Of a DNA stretch of 64,000 bases, positions 12,446 through 21,521 are shown in pieces. Every line of letters starts with the position of its first letter. Positions within the stretch are counted from its first letter, which is position 1. A program made the position numbers and the translations under genes. This DNA comes from Pseudoips prasinana (lineage: Eukaryota; Arthropoda; Insecta; Lepidoptera; Nolidae): assembly GCA_951640165.1 (NCBI GenBank), contig OX621243.1, positions 7,130,001-7,194,000 on the forward strand, in the 5' to 3' direction. The notes beneath the pieces were generated by a model. That model had not been told where the DNA came from. It ran no database searches and worked only from the letters and a program-made list of their open reading frames with translations.

Positions 12446-13866
12446 ATATATTCCGAGCAGATTGCCAGTCTCTATTGTGACTGGCCGCTATGGCTGGAAT
12501 TCCATGAAAACATTATTATTCTTATTGTAAAGTCGTTGCGTAGGCGGTTCAATCATTTTTCTTTGAATATTTTTTACTTATATATGTATAATACACTTAA
12601 CTTTTAACCAAGATTTGCCATATATTTTTGTTCATTGTTTTGGACCTTATTCCAATGTAATAAGGGTGAAATTGACGTGGTCCCGTATAGTCCACAGCCC
12701 GTTTAAAGGTACCTGCAGCAAAATATCTGACCTGGTATTGATCAATATTAGGAGCTCACCAAAGTCACTACGGCTGTCTCAAATTGGACGTTCATTGACG
12801 TATGCATGTACGTTTTGATTCTAATTACTCTGCCTTTGGCAAAGCGTCACCGTCCTGTCAGCCTATAGGATTCATTGAGGCTCGAGGACGGTTGCCTGGT
12901 CAGAATCGTGTGCTTATCAACATGCAATACGATCCTATACTGAATACACAGGTTGCATTTCGCTCAAAGGAAATGTATTACATTTCTGAGTGCGGAATTA
13001 TAGGTGTTAGAAGGCAGCACCAAAATTCACTACACGTCGTACGTGCGCTAGTTTACAATAGAAATTTAATTTTGTACATAAAATGAGACTTCAGTGAAAC
13101 CTTCTCACTACGAGAACTAACCTTTTTGTCTTAGTAATAAATATGCTGTTTATGCCAAAGTGTTTCCTCCGAAGGGCTTCAATTGTTTTTTTTAAAAGAA
13201 GCTCATATAACATATCGCGTTAATAATTCGGGTACTCAATGAAAGGATTATGTTTAAGTATATCGTGCAGGGCACTTAGCCCGTAGAACCGACGACCACG
13301 GGGGCAGAAAGGTTCTCTAGCGGCGACCACGAACTGAAAGATGCAACGTGGGTAATCCCCCTACAAGATGGACCGATGATTTTGTGATCTTCAGATGCCT
13401 GAACCACACCGCTTAAAAGACAAAAAGGAGAAAAGATATAATTTTATCGGGCCCTGACATAATTGTGCAGTAAAATATATCTCGCTCTGATGGCTAGAAT
13501 ACTTTAAGTCTGGCCGCCACAGCCATCTTTATTCCAAGGTCACTCACGGGACCATACAACCTCTGTTGACCCTCTTGTCTTTGTCCTGTGCCTGGCTTTC
13601 AACGGCTGTATCTCATCAACGGTACACAGAACCCTATTTCCGACTCGCACTTAGCTGGTTTTACTTTAGTAAGCCTACGTAATATGAAAACCTATTATTA
13701 TAAAACGTTGTACATTTATCACCATCACTTCCATCGTACAAAGATTGCTCATCAATCATTTATTATAATACCATTTTGGATATTGTCACAGTATTGGAGT
13801 GGGTCGTCAATAGAGGAGTGTATTGGAAAAGAGGTATTTTGTTTTATTGAACTATTGTTGAGCGCA

Positions 13867-13910
13867 AAATGATGTAGTTTGTATATGTAGTTATACAAAC
13901 TACATCATTT
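13867..13910. repeat. 19-bp perfect hairpin at the Helitron left edge
   Basis: The arms AAATGATGTAGTTTGTATA (13867-13885) and its exact complement (13892-13910) are separated by six bases. The right arm runs directly into the Helitron 5' end. Confidence 0.9.
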
Positions 13911-14359
13911 ACTTACTAATTTTATAAATGCGAAAGTAACTATGTCTGTCTGTCTCCCTGTCGCTCTTACATGCCAAAAGTACTGAACCAATTGAAATGA
14001 AATTTGGTACAACTATAGTCTAGACCCTGGCAAAGGATATAGGCTACTTTTTAATGCGAAAAAAGGGGTTGTAAGGGGTTGAAAGGGGGAAAGAAAAGTT
14101 GTATGGAAATATCGTCATTTTTTGACCTAGGAGCTTGAAACTTATTTTGTAGACTGTTGATTCGATATAAGTATTTTTTTTCAACGGTTGCAAAGGTTTT
14201 CCCTCAAGGGTGTAAAATAACAATAGGAAATTGAGAATGAAAGTGTGTATGGAAATATGTAACGTTTATGTGAAGTTTTTAATAGGTCTTTACCTATGAA
14301 ATTGCCGTTTTGTATGAAAAAATTTAAACGAATTTTTTTCATGAATTTTTTTATTTGTA

Positions 14360-14907
14360 TTAATCGAAGTAATCACCCATGCAATCAATGCATCTTTGCC
14401 ATCGCAGTGGCAGTTTATTGATGCCCTTCTTAAAGAAATCAGCTGGACGGGAGGCAACAAATTCTTCAAAGGCATTTTGTACTGCCTCTCGGGTATTGAA
14501 TTTTTTTTTTTTTTTTTTTTTTTTTCCCGCCAAGAAGTTATCCAAATTCTGGAAAAAGTAGTAGTCTGTAGGCGCAAGGTCTGGTGAGTAGGGCGGATGA
14601 CGGAGAGCTTCCAACCCCAGTTCTTGCAACTTGGAGACCGTCTGCTGTGCAGTATGAGGTCGCGCGTTGTCGTGCAGGAGCAGCGGAGACGAGCGATTGA
14701 CCAATGCTGGTTGGAGATGCGCCAGCTTCTCCATCATTGTGCTCAGTTCTTCACAGTACACATCTGCAGTAATGCTCACCCCGTTTGGTAAGAAGCTGTG
14801 ATGAATCACACCGGCGCTAGACCACCAAACAGTGACCATCACTTTTCTAGGGGTAAGTTTTCGTTTAGGGCATTGTTTAGGTGCTGAACCAGGATCCAAC
14901 CAACTTG
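14360..14907 (-). pseudogene. Mariner transposase, C-terminal half with expanded poly-lysine run
   Basis: This half continues the transposase directly after the target duplication (WLDP-GSAPKQC), with about 176 residues to the stop at 14360. It has the second catalytic Asp in LLLHDNARPHTA and the third in YSPDLAPTDYYFF; 34 residues separate them, so this is DD34D. Added to the other half the protein would be about 345 residues, as usual for mariner. One oddity is a run of 25 T (14501-14525 on the plus strand) that encodes eight lysines between FLAG and FNTRE, where I would expect about two. The run keeps the reading frame. Without the LINE this copy might still have coded a full-length protein, but the long A run makes slippage likely. 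Confidence 0.88.
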
Positions 14908-15209
14908 GGGCACGTGGTCGGAAAACCTCCTCGTGGTCCGAGGCTTCTGGTCCCATTCGAATATTTATATTCGGTGGGAACGGAAGTTTTTCGGATTGGT
15001 GTGCCCTGGGCATGGGCGCTGGCTTTTTCCTATGCATGCATGGGGATAAGCCACCGTCCGTGGCGAATATTCCGACATCTCTCGCCTCTTTTCCCCCTTC
15101 TATTCACTAGAAGGGGAGTATTCAGAGGTTTAACCCCTTAACCCCTGAGCATTACCCGGCGCAGGGGCTACCGGGGGGTAAACCGGCCCGCAGGGTAATA
15201 AGGATCAGA
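14908..15209 (+). promoter_or_regulatory. 5' UTR of the R1-clade LINE (likely internal promoter)
   Basis: This segment lies between the 5' junction (GGGCACGTGGTCGG) and the ORF1 ATG. Full-length R1-clade elements need an internal or read-through promoter in this region, but no specific element was recognised. It contains G/C-run sequences such as ACCGGGGGGTAAACCGG near the ORF1 start. Function is inferred from position only. Confidence 0.5.
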
Positions 15210-17519
15210 ATGTCTTCTAGGAAAACACTACCCCAGGAGGGTACCGGCTATGCCGGAGAATCCCTCCCGGGTCCATTAGGGCCCGGCTGTCCCACCGTAT
15301 CTGGGGGGGACACCATGAGACAATTGCCTACAGAGGTTGCGGATAGGGCGCACACGCCCAGTTTTGTGCGTCCTAATAATAATGAAGAAGACGAGGAAGT
15401 CGAGTTGGCGCACTGTGCAAGAAGGAGTAGGGGGACCACCAGGTCCAGGTCCCGTCCAGCCACTCCTCTTCCTGACCAAATGTCCGATGAGGACACACGC
15501 GGGTGCCGTTCCAGGTCTGGATCTGGATCCAGGTCCGGACATGGGAGGAAGCGCAGCGGGTCCTCAAGTAGGGAGAACTTGGTGGTCGCCAAAGTCTCCA
15601 CGGCCCGGAGAGGCAAAGTTCGCGCGGTTCCGAGTGGAGCCATTGCTCGGATGCCGGAGCGTGACGGGCGGGGTCGCTTTGTTGCGCCAGCTCCAGTGGA
15701 GCATGTGGAGGGCGCGGAGAGCGACCCTGGGCTAGCCATGGCTGACTCGAGCGGGGGCTCCACTGCTTCACTGCTGGGCAGCAATCGTGCGGAGGCCGCT
15801 GCTGCTAGGCGGGCACAACGAAAAGAAGCCGCGGCTGACGAAGTCAGTGAGTTAGCCCGACGAGCCAGAGAGCAGCGCTCCGCTCGGATGGCTGGAGGGA
15901 GCCCATCGGCGGTGGCGCTCAGCCGCCAGGTTTTGGACGGAGTGGACGTGGTTCTGAGGGTTGCCACCAAATCGGGCAACCTGAAGGGCACGTTCACTCG
16001 AGCTCTGAAGGAGGCAGCTGACGGCATCCGGGAGGCGGTTGAGGTCCTCGCCAATCGCACCAGCACCGAGGAGACGGCGAAGTTGTGGGAGGAGAACGGC
16101 CGTCTCCGATCGGAGCTGGAGGACCTCAAGCGGCAGGTTGCCGCCCAAGGGACGGCTCCCGCAGTCACCGGGTCCTCTCCTGTGGCGGCCCCATCGTCGG
16201 CTCCATCGCCGGCCTCTTTCTCGACCCCTGCACTTGTGGATGCGGAGGTCGAAAAGATCGTCCGCGTCTGCATGATGCAGTGCGGTAAGATGGTTGGTGC
16301 CCGCCTCGAGGCCATAGAGGCGAGGCTCCTCCCGGCGGAGTCCGTCCGCCCTCCACTCGCCGGGGACGGGCGGAGGAGGGAGGTTGTCCACGAACGGGGC
16401 CCGGCGGCCGCGGTGGCCGCGGCAGCTAAACCGAGCCGACCAGGAAGGACAGTGACCTCAAAGCCCGTGTCCCAGATGCCGACCTCCCGGACAACGGGAC
16501 CTCCAGCGGCGCCTCCAGCGGTGCCTCCAGCGGCGCCTCCAGCGGCTGCGTCTGGGCCTAGTACTGAGGCCTGGACGACAGTCGTCAAGAGGGGCCGCAA
16601 AAAGAAGAAGGCGGCCCCGCCAGCACCAGCACCCGCTGGAGCACCGGTACCCAAGAAGGCACAGGGACCGCCTAAGGTCAGAGCCCCACGCTCCGCGGCT
16701 GTAGTGATAACACTGCAGCCCGGAGCCGCCGAAAGGGGCATTACGTATAAGGCGGTCCTGACCGAGGCAAAAGCCAAAGTCGCGTTCCCCGACCTTGGCA
16801 CACCGTCCGGCTTCAGGATGAAGTCGGCGGTTACGGGGGCGCGGCTGCTTGAGGTGTCGGGTGACTCCAGCGGGGCGAAGGCGGACATCCTGGCCGCCAA
16901 GTTGAAGGAGGTCCTAAACCCGGATGACGTCCGGGTGTCCAGGCCGGTGAAGACCGTGGAGCTGCGTGTCGACGGCCTGGATGACTCGACGACTCCGGCC
17001 GAGGTTTTGGCGGCCGTTGCCCGGGTCGGTGGATGTCGACCCGAGGATGTGCGGACGGGAGACATTCGCGCCGACGCCTCCGGACTCGGATTTATCTGGG
17101 TGCGGTGTCCGGTGGCGGCGGCGAATATCGTCGCCAGTGCTGGGCGACTGTTGGTGGGGTGGGTTGCAGCCAGGGTCAAGCTGATGCAGCCCAGGGCTAT
17201 GCGGTGCTACCGATGCCTGAACATTGGGCATGTCCGGGCGCGGTGCACCGCTGAAACGGACCGCAGCGAGGAGTGTTATCGCTGCGGCCAGCCCGGCCAC
17301 AAGGCGGCCCAGTGCTCTGCGGCGCCAAACTGCAGCCTCTGTACAGCTGCAGGGAGGCCCGCGGGGCACAGAGCGGGCGGGAAGGCCTGTGGCGCACCCA
17401 CCAAGAGCAAGAAAAAGGGAGCCAAGGCTGCCGGGGGCTCTTTACCCCCCCGACAGCCTGGCTGCCCTACGGCCGACTCCCGGCCTGAGAGGGGTGCGGA
17501 GGGAATGGACACAGCCTAA
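15210..17519 (+). CDS. LINE ORF1: gag-like protein with CCHC zinc knuckles
   Basis: This is an intact 769-residue ORF. ORF1 proteins of R1-clade LINEs bind element RNA, form the RNP and help it reach the nucleus and target. The N-terminal third is rich in Arg/Ser and acidic clusters (SRSRPATPL, RSRSGSGSRSGHGRKRS). A possible short coiled coil lies near residues 290-312 (EENGRLRSELEDLKRQ). The middle is Ala/Pro-rich low complexity. The C-terminal third has the conserved gag core followed by three zinc knuckles: C666-C679 (CYRCLNIGHVRARC), C689-C702 (CYRCGQPGHKAAQC) and a longer third one at C708-C727 with spacing C-x2-C-x8-H-x6-C. It ends in TAA at 17517-17519, overlapping the ORF2 ATG. The start at 15210 is the first ATG that opens the frame after the 5' UTR; a second in-frame ATG at 15315 cannot be ruled out. 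A 643-codon open frame on the other strand is a GC-driven shadow. Confidence 0.93.
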   Translation: MSSRKTLPQEGTGYAGESLPGPLGPGCPTVSGGDTMRQLPTEVADRAHTPSFVRPNNNEEDEEVELAHCARRSRGTTRSRSRPATPLPDQMSDEDTRGCRSRSGSGSRSGHGRKRSGSSSRENLVVAKVSTARRGKVRAVPSGAIARMPERDGRGRFVAPAPVEHVEGAESDPGLAMADSSGGSTASLLGSNRAEAAAARRAQRKEAAADEVSELARRAREQRSARMAGGSPSAVALSRQVLDGVDVVLRVATKSGNLKGTFTRALKEAADGIREAVEVLANRTSTEETAKLWEENGRLRSELEDLKRQVAAQGTAPAVTGSSPVAAPSSAPSPASFSTPALVDAEVEKIVRVCMMQCGKMVGARLEAIEARLLPAESVRPPLAGDGRRREVVHERGPAAAVAAAAKPSRPGRTVTSKPVSQMPTSRTTGPPAAPPAVPPAAPPAAASGPSTEAWTTVVKRGRKKKKAAPPAPAPAGAPVPKKAQGPPKVRAPRSAAVVITLQPGAAERGITYKAVLTEAKAKVAFPDLGTPSGFRMKSAVTGARLLEVSGDSSGAKADILAAKLKEVLNPDDVRVSRPVKTVELRVDGLDDSTTPAEVLAAVARVGGCRPEDVRTGDIRADASGLGFIWVRCPVAAANIVASAGRLLVGWVAARVKLMQPRAMRCYRCLNIGHVRARCTAETDRSEECYRCGQPGHKAAQCSAAPNCSLCTAAGRPAGHRAGGKACGAPTKSKKKGAKAAGGSLPPRQPGCPTADSRPERGAEGMDTA

Positions 17520-20500
17520 TGGCGCTGTTACATTTCCTCCAGGGCAATATCAACCACTGTGCCAGAGCTCAGGATCTCTTGCTCCAGAGCATGGCGGAGT
17601 GGTCGATTCGCGTGGCGGTGGTCGCCGAGCCGTACTTTGTCCCCCCCAGGGATAACTGGTTGGGGGACTTGGACGGCTTGGTGGCCATCATTGGCGGGGC
17701 TCTTGTCCACCCGTCCCGAGGTCACGGCTGGGTAGCAGCCCTCGTGGACGGCATTGGTACGGTTGGGGCGTATTTTTCGCCCAACAAGAGTCTCGCCGAC
17801 TTCGAGAACTTCCTTGTCGAGTTGGGTGCCGTCGTAGGCCGGCTCCACCCTCGCCCCGTGCTGTTGCTCGGGGATCTCAACGCCAAGTCTGCGGCGTGGG
17901 GATCTCCGGTGACGGATGCCCGGGGTGAGGTGCTGGAGGAGTGGGCGGTCACGACTGGCTTGACCGTCCTAAATCGGGGGTCGGTCCACACGTGCGTGCG
18001 GCAGCGGGGTGGTTCAATAGTGGACGTCTCGTTCGCTAGCCCTGCTGTCGCGAGCCGTGTCCGCGACTGGCGTGTCGCCGTGGAGGTGGAGACATTGTCG
18101 GACCATCGGTATATCCGTTTCGACGTCTCCGCCCAGACCACTGGCGGCCGCAGTCCACCGGCCCCGCGAGCGGACGGTCCGCGCTGGGCGCGTAAGCGCA
18201 TCGACAAGGAACTTCTCGAGGAGGCCGCCATTGTCCAGGCCTGGTACCGGGAGTCGGAGACGAATGGACCCGTCGACGTCGAAGAGGAGGCGCTGTGGTT
18301 CCGCGGGGCGATGACGCAAATCTGCGACGCGTCTATGCCCCGGGTCCACACACAGACAGGAAGGCGCCAGGTGTACTGGTGGACCGCCGAGATCGCACAG
18401 TTGCGCGTCGCGTGCGTGGCGGTCAGGCGCCAGTACACCCGATACCGGAGGAGACGTCGTCGGGTCCCTGACGAAGAGGCCACGCGGTATGAGGTGTACC
18501 GCGCGGCGAAGGAGGCTCTGTGGCTGGCCATTGGCGAGGCCAAGACGCGAGCCAGGGAGGAGATGTTGGAGACTCTGGACAGAGATCCGTGGGGGCGCCC
18601 TTATCGTGCGGTTCGAGGGAAACTTCGAGCCGCGGCGCCTCCAATCACGGAGAGTCTCCAACCCGAGCTGCTGGAGGAAGTAGTGGCAGCCCTCTTCCCG
18701 GCAAGAGCGGAGCATACGCCACCGCCAATGGCTTTGCCCACAGCCGCAGAGCCTACAGACGAGAACGTCATCAGCGTCCCAGAGGTGACACAAGAAGAGT
18801 TGAGGGCGGCCGTGATGCGGCTCCGGGCCAAAAACGTGGCTCCGGGGCCCGACGGGATTCACGGCTGCGTGTTAGCCCTCGCTCTGAAGGAGCTGGGTCC
18901 CCAACTGAGAGGTCTCTACACAGCGTGCCTTGAGCGGGGCCAGTTTCCCACCTTGTGGAAATCTGGTCGTCTGGTCCTGCTCAGAAAGGCGGGGCGCCCT
19001 GCAGACTCGCCATCCGGGTACCGGCCCATAGTGCTGCTGGACGAGGTGGGCAAGCTGCTCGAGCGGATAATCGCAGTCCGCCTCGTCGGCCACTTGTGCG
19101 GAGAGGGGCCGGACCTGGACGAGAGCCAGTTCGGCTTTCGGCATGGGCGCTCTACCATTCACGCTGTGTCGAGGGTGAGAGTCCTGGCGGAGGAAGCGGT
19201 GTCCCGGGGTGGGGTGATGTTGGCGGTGTCCTTGGACATCTCCAACGCTTTCAACACCCTGCCCTGGAGTTGCATTCGGGAGGCACTGCGATATCATCGG
19301 GTGCCTTCCTACCTCCGCCACATTGTTGGGGATTACCTGGCGGAGAGGTGTGTCACCTACGTGGGACGTGATGGCGGACACCGGCACTCAATGTCGTGCG
19401 GTGTTCCACAGGGTTCGGTATTGGGCCCGCTCCTGTGGAACATCGGGTACGACTGGGTGCTGAGGGGCGAACTCCAGCCGGGCGTGGACCTGACGTGTTA
19501 TGCGGACGACACGCTGGTCACGGCCCGTGGGAGTTCGCACAGGGAGGCAGCGTTGCTGGCGACGGCGGCGGTCTCACAGGTGGTGGGCCGCATCCGGCGC
19601 CTCGGCCTGGAGGTGGCCCTCAGCAAGTCGGAGGCCATGATGTTCCATGGTCCCCGGCGGGCGCCGCCGCCCGGATCACACATTGTGGTCGGGGGGGTCC
19701 GGATCGCTGTCGAGCCTACCATGAAGTACCTGGGATTGGTGCTCGACAGCCGGTGGGACTTCGGACCCCACTTCCGGCGGCTGGTGCCCAAGCTGATGGG
19801 CGCGGCTGGGGCGCTGTCAACGCTGCTTCCCAATCTGGGGGGCCCGAGCGCAGCCTGTAGGCGGCTCTACGTGGGGATCGTGCGATCGATGGCCCTGTAC
19901 GGGGCCCCGATCTGGGCGGCTGACCTGACGGCCGGTAGCATCGCTGTTTTGCGGAGACCGCAGAGAGCTATGGCCGTCAGAGTTATCAGGGGGTATCGCA
20001 CGGTCTCCTACGAGGCGGCTTGTGTACTGGCCGGATCCCCGCCCTGGGACCTCGAGGCGAAAGTACTCGCGTCACTGTACCGGTGGCGCGAGGAGATGCT
20101 GGCGCAAGGCGAGGGGCCGATGCAGCAACACATGGGGCTGCGTCGGTCCCAGCTTCGCGAGGCCCTGGTGGCGGAATGGCGGGACAGGCTATCGCGCCCA
20201 ACCGCCGGCCTCGTCACTATCGAGGCGGTCCGGCCGGTACTCGAGCGTTGGCTCGGGAGGAGGCACGGCTCCCTGACGTTTCGGGTGACGCAGGTACTCT
20301 CGGGGCATGGCTGCTTCGGGAAGTACCTGTGTCGCATAAACAGGGAGCCGGACGCCCGGTGTCACCACTGCGTCGACTGTCGGGAGGACACGGCGCTGCA
20401 TACGCTGGCAGAGTGTGCCGCTTGGGAGGAGCAGCGCCGTGCCCTCATTTTTGGAGTAGGCAGTGACTTGTCGCTGACGGCCGTCGTGAACTCGATGGTT

Positions 20501-20665
20501 GGCAGCGAGGAGTCCTGGGACGCGGTGGTTTCCTTCTGCGAGACAGTCATCTCGCGGAAGGAAGCTGCGGAGCGGGAGAGGGAGATTACATCCTCTCATC
20601 CGGCCCGCAGCAGACGCACCGGGCGTCGGCGGAGGGCGGACAATGCCCTCTTCCAGCCCCCCTAA
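17519..20665 (+). CDS. LINE ORF2: APE-type endonuclease / reverse transcriptase
   Basis: This intact 1,048-residue ORF carries out target-primed reverse transcription: the endonuclease nicks the target and the RT copies element RNA there. The endonuclease spans residues 1 to about 215, with N10 (QGNIN), E37 (VAEPYF), GDLN at 118-121, D169 (SIVDV) and SDH at 194-196, so all expected catalytic positions are present. The RT covers roughly residues 470-760. It has YRPIVLLDEVGK, QFGFRHGRST, the motif A aspartate D573 (SLDISNAFN), GVPQGSVLGPLLWN and the active-site YADD at 661-664, followed by KYLGLVLD. A C-terminal zinc motif has C948, C951, C954, H961 and C966. No frameshift or stop is seen. The start codon overlaps the ORF1 stop (TAATG), which suggests translation by stop-restart coupling, as reported for the related SART1 element. 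There is no RNase H domain that I recognise, as is usual for the R1 clade. Confidence 0.95.
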   Translation: MALLHFLQGNINHCARAQDLLLQSMAEWSIRVAVVAEPYFVPPRDNWLGDLDGLVAIIGGALVHPSRGHGWVAALVDGIGTVGAYFSPNKSLADFENFLVELGAVVGRLHPRPVLLLGDLNAKSAAWGSPVTDARGEVLEEWAVTTGLTVLNRGSVHTCVRQRGGSIVDVSFASPAVASRVRDWRVAVEVETLSDHRYIRFDVSAQTTGGRSPPAPRADGPRWARKRIDKELLEEAAIVQAWYRESETNGPVDVEEEALWFRGAMTQICDASMPRVHTQTGRRQVYWWTAEIAQLRVACVAVRRQYTRYRRRRRRVPDEEATRYEVYRAAKEALWLAIGEAKTRAREEMLETLDRDPWGRPYRAVRGKLRAAAPPITESLQPELLEEVVAALFPARAEHTPPPMALPTAAEPTDENVISVPEVTQEELRAAVMRLRAKNVAPGPDGIHGCVLALALKELGPQLRGLYTACLERGQFPTLWKSGRLVLLRKAGRPADSPSGYRPIVLLDEVGKLLERIIAVRLVGHLCGEGPDLDESQFGFRHGRSTIHAVSRVRVLAEEAVSRGGVMLAVSLDISNAFNTLPWSCIREALRYHRVPSYLRHIVGDYLAERCVTYVGRDGGHRHSMSCGVPQGSVLGPLLWNIGYDWVLRGELQPGVDLTCYADDTLVTARGSSHREAALLATAAVSQVVGRIRRLGLEVALSKSEAMMFHGPRRAPPPGSHIVVGGVRIAVEPTMKYLGLVLDSRWDFGPHFRRLVPKLMGAAGALSTLLPNLGGPSAACRRLYVGIVRSMALYGAPIWAADLTAGSIAVLRRPQRAMAVRVIRGYRTVSYEAACVLAGSPPWDLEAKVLASLYRWREEMLAQGEGPMQQHMGLRRSQLREALVAEWRDRLSRPTAGLVTIEAVRPVLERWLGRRHGSLTFRVTQVLSGHGCFGKYLCRINREPDARCHHCVDCREDTALHTLAECAAWEEQRRALIFGVGSDLSLTAVVNSMVGSEESWDAVVSFCETVISRKEAAEREREITSSHPARSRRTGRRRRADNALFQPP

Positions 20666-20982
20666 ATGGGTCCAGGGGCGACGGACTCGGGGGCGTCCGT
20701 CGCCCACTACACATCTGGACCCGAGGCGGCGGCGCGACGTGTTCCACGCGCGCCCCTCTTAGACGTTGCGGGGGGAGTTTAACACCTCACTCCCCCCGCT
20801 AATGCGAGGAGGCCCGCAGGCATGGGCCAGCACCAGCTGGGGTTGCGGAAGTATCATTCGTTCCCGCGACCCCCGGCGCAGGTGTGAGATGGAACACCGG
20901 GGTGGTTTTTAGTCAGTAGGAGTCTGACAGACCCCTCCGCCTCCCCCAAGGCGGAGGACATCCATGCAGGATTTTCCACCCC

Positions 20983-21015
<33 letters not shown>
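20666..21015 (+). other. 3' UTR and poly(A) tail of the LINE
   Basis: This is 319 nt of GC-rich 3' UTR (20666-20984) with short complementary G- and C-runs (for example GGGGGAGTTT and CACTCCCCCC around 20770-20795). A perfect run of 31 A (20985-21015) ends exactly at the target duplication. In R1-clade elements the 3' UTR is the part recognised by the RT; that role is inferred. Confidence 0.8.
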
Positions 21016-21020
<5 letters not shown>

Positions 21021-21521
21021 CAACCAACTTGCTGAGCGCTTGCGGTTATCAAACAGAATCCATTTTTCATCGCAGGTAACAATGCGGTTCAAAATTCCTT
21101 CATTTGTGTGTCTGTTGAGCAGTGCAAGGCACGTCTCGACGCGTACTTCGCGCTGGCGATCATTGAGTTCGTGGGGCACCCATTTGTCAAGCTTTTTTAC
21201 CTTGCCAATTTGACGCAAATGGACCAATATTGTTTTGACGCTAACGTCGAAAGCTGCTGCTAATTCAGCCGTAGATTGTGTATCATCAGCTTCCACAACC
21301 GCCTTTAATTCGTCATTGTCGACCAAAGTCTTCGGACGACCGCGAGGTTCATTTTTCAGGTCGAAATTTCCAGAACGGAAGCGAGCAAACCAATAACAGG
21401 TGGTGTGTTGGTTTGTAGTGTTAGCTCCGTAAACGTCGTTGATGTTGCGTGCCGCTTGTGCCGCGTTGCTGCCACGACGGTACTCATATTCCATAATTAC
21501 TCGAATTTTTAACGTATCCAT
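21016..21521 (-). pseudogene. Mariner transposase, N-terminal half (disrupted by LINE insertion)
   Basis: This half starts at the ATG at 21521 (MDTLKIRVIMEYEYRRG) and gives 169 residues up to SWLDP, where the LINE interrupts it. It carries the paired helix-turn-helix DNA-binding region (AAQAARNIN ... WFARFRSGNFD), a basic GRP motif and a second helical unit (STAELAAAFDVSVKTILVHL). It also has the first catalytic Asp in TCDEKWILFDN. One residue appears missing in the usual S-G-R-P linker (reads NEPRGRP). No stop codon or frameshift is visible in this half, so the gene is broken by the insertion and not by decay. The ATG at 21560 is further upstream, but the mariner family start fits 21521. Confidence 0.9.

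Larger units (their letters stand above)
10946..13866. other. Mixed decayed repeats
   Basis: 11050-11190 resembles a decayed SINE (TATTTGTGTGATCCATAGTA, TCTGAGTCTGAATTACA). 11600-11720 shares CATTGTCTTATCCGGCC with about 23063. 12224-12445 is a LINE-like 3' end. 12615-13087 has protein-like frames (SCQPIGFIEARGRLPGQNRV) that I could not assign. Confidence 0.4.
14908..21015 (+). mobile_element. Full-length R1-clade non-LTR retrotransposon (LINE)
   Basis: The element is 6,108 bp with a 5' UTR of about 300 bp, two ORFs, a 3' UTR of about 320 bp and a 31-nt A tail. It is bounded by a 16-bp target-site duplication, GGATCCAACCAACTTG, at 14892-14907 and 21016-21031 (17 bp if the preceding A is counted). 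Both flanks are mariner transposase sequence that becomes contiguous and in frame when the LINE is removed. The gag plus APE-endonuclease/RT layout, the C-terminal CCHC after the RT and the TAATG junction all fit the R1 clade (R1, TRAS, SART, Waldo and relatives). GC content is visibly far higher than the surroundings. No disabling mutation is seen, so it may be young and possibly active. It lies antisense to the CELF gene. Confidence 0.93.

Noticed and set aside
14908..15037. N-terminal extension of the mariner C-terminal frame into the LINE 5' UTR
   Set aside because: The mariner part begins at the target duplication; the extra codons are antisense LINE sequence and read by chance.
15248..17179. 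643-codon open frame on the minus strand opposite LINE ORF1
   Set aside because: It lies exactly antisense to a well-supported gag ORF in GC-rich DNA, is low-complexity Ala/Ser/Pro/Arg and has no known domain.
17722..18862. Long minus-strand open frames opposite LINE ORF2
   Set aside because: They are shadows of the RT/endonuclease ORF, which carries all conserved motifs on the plus strand.
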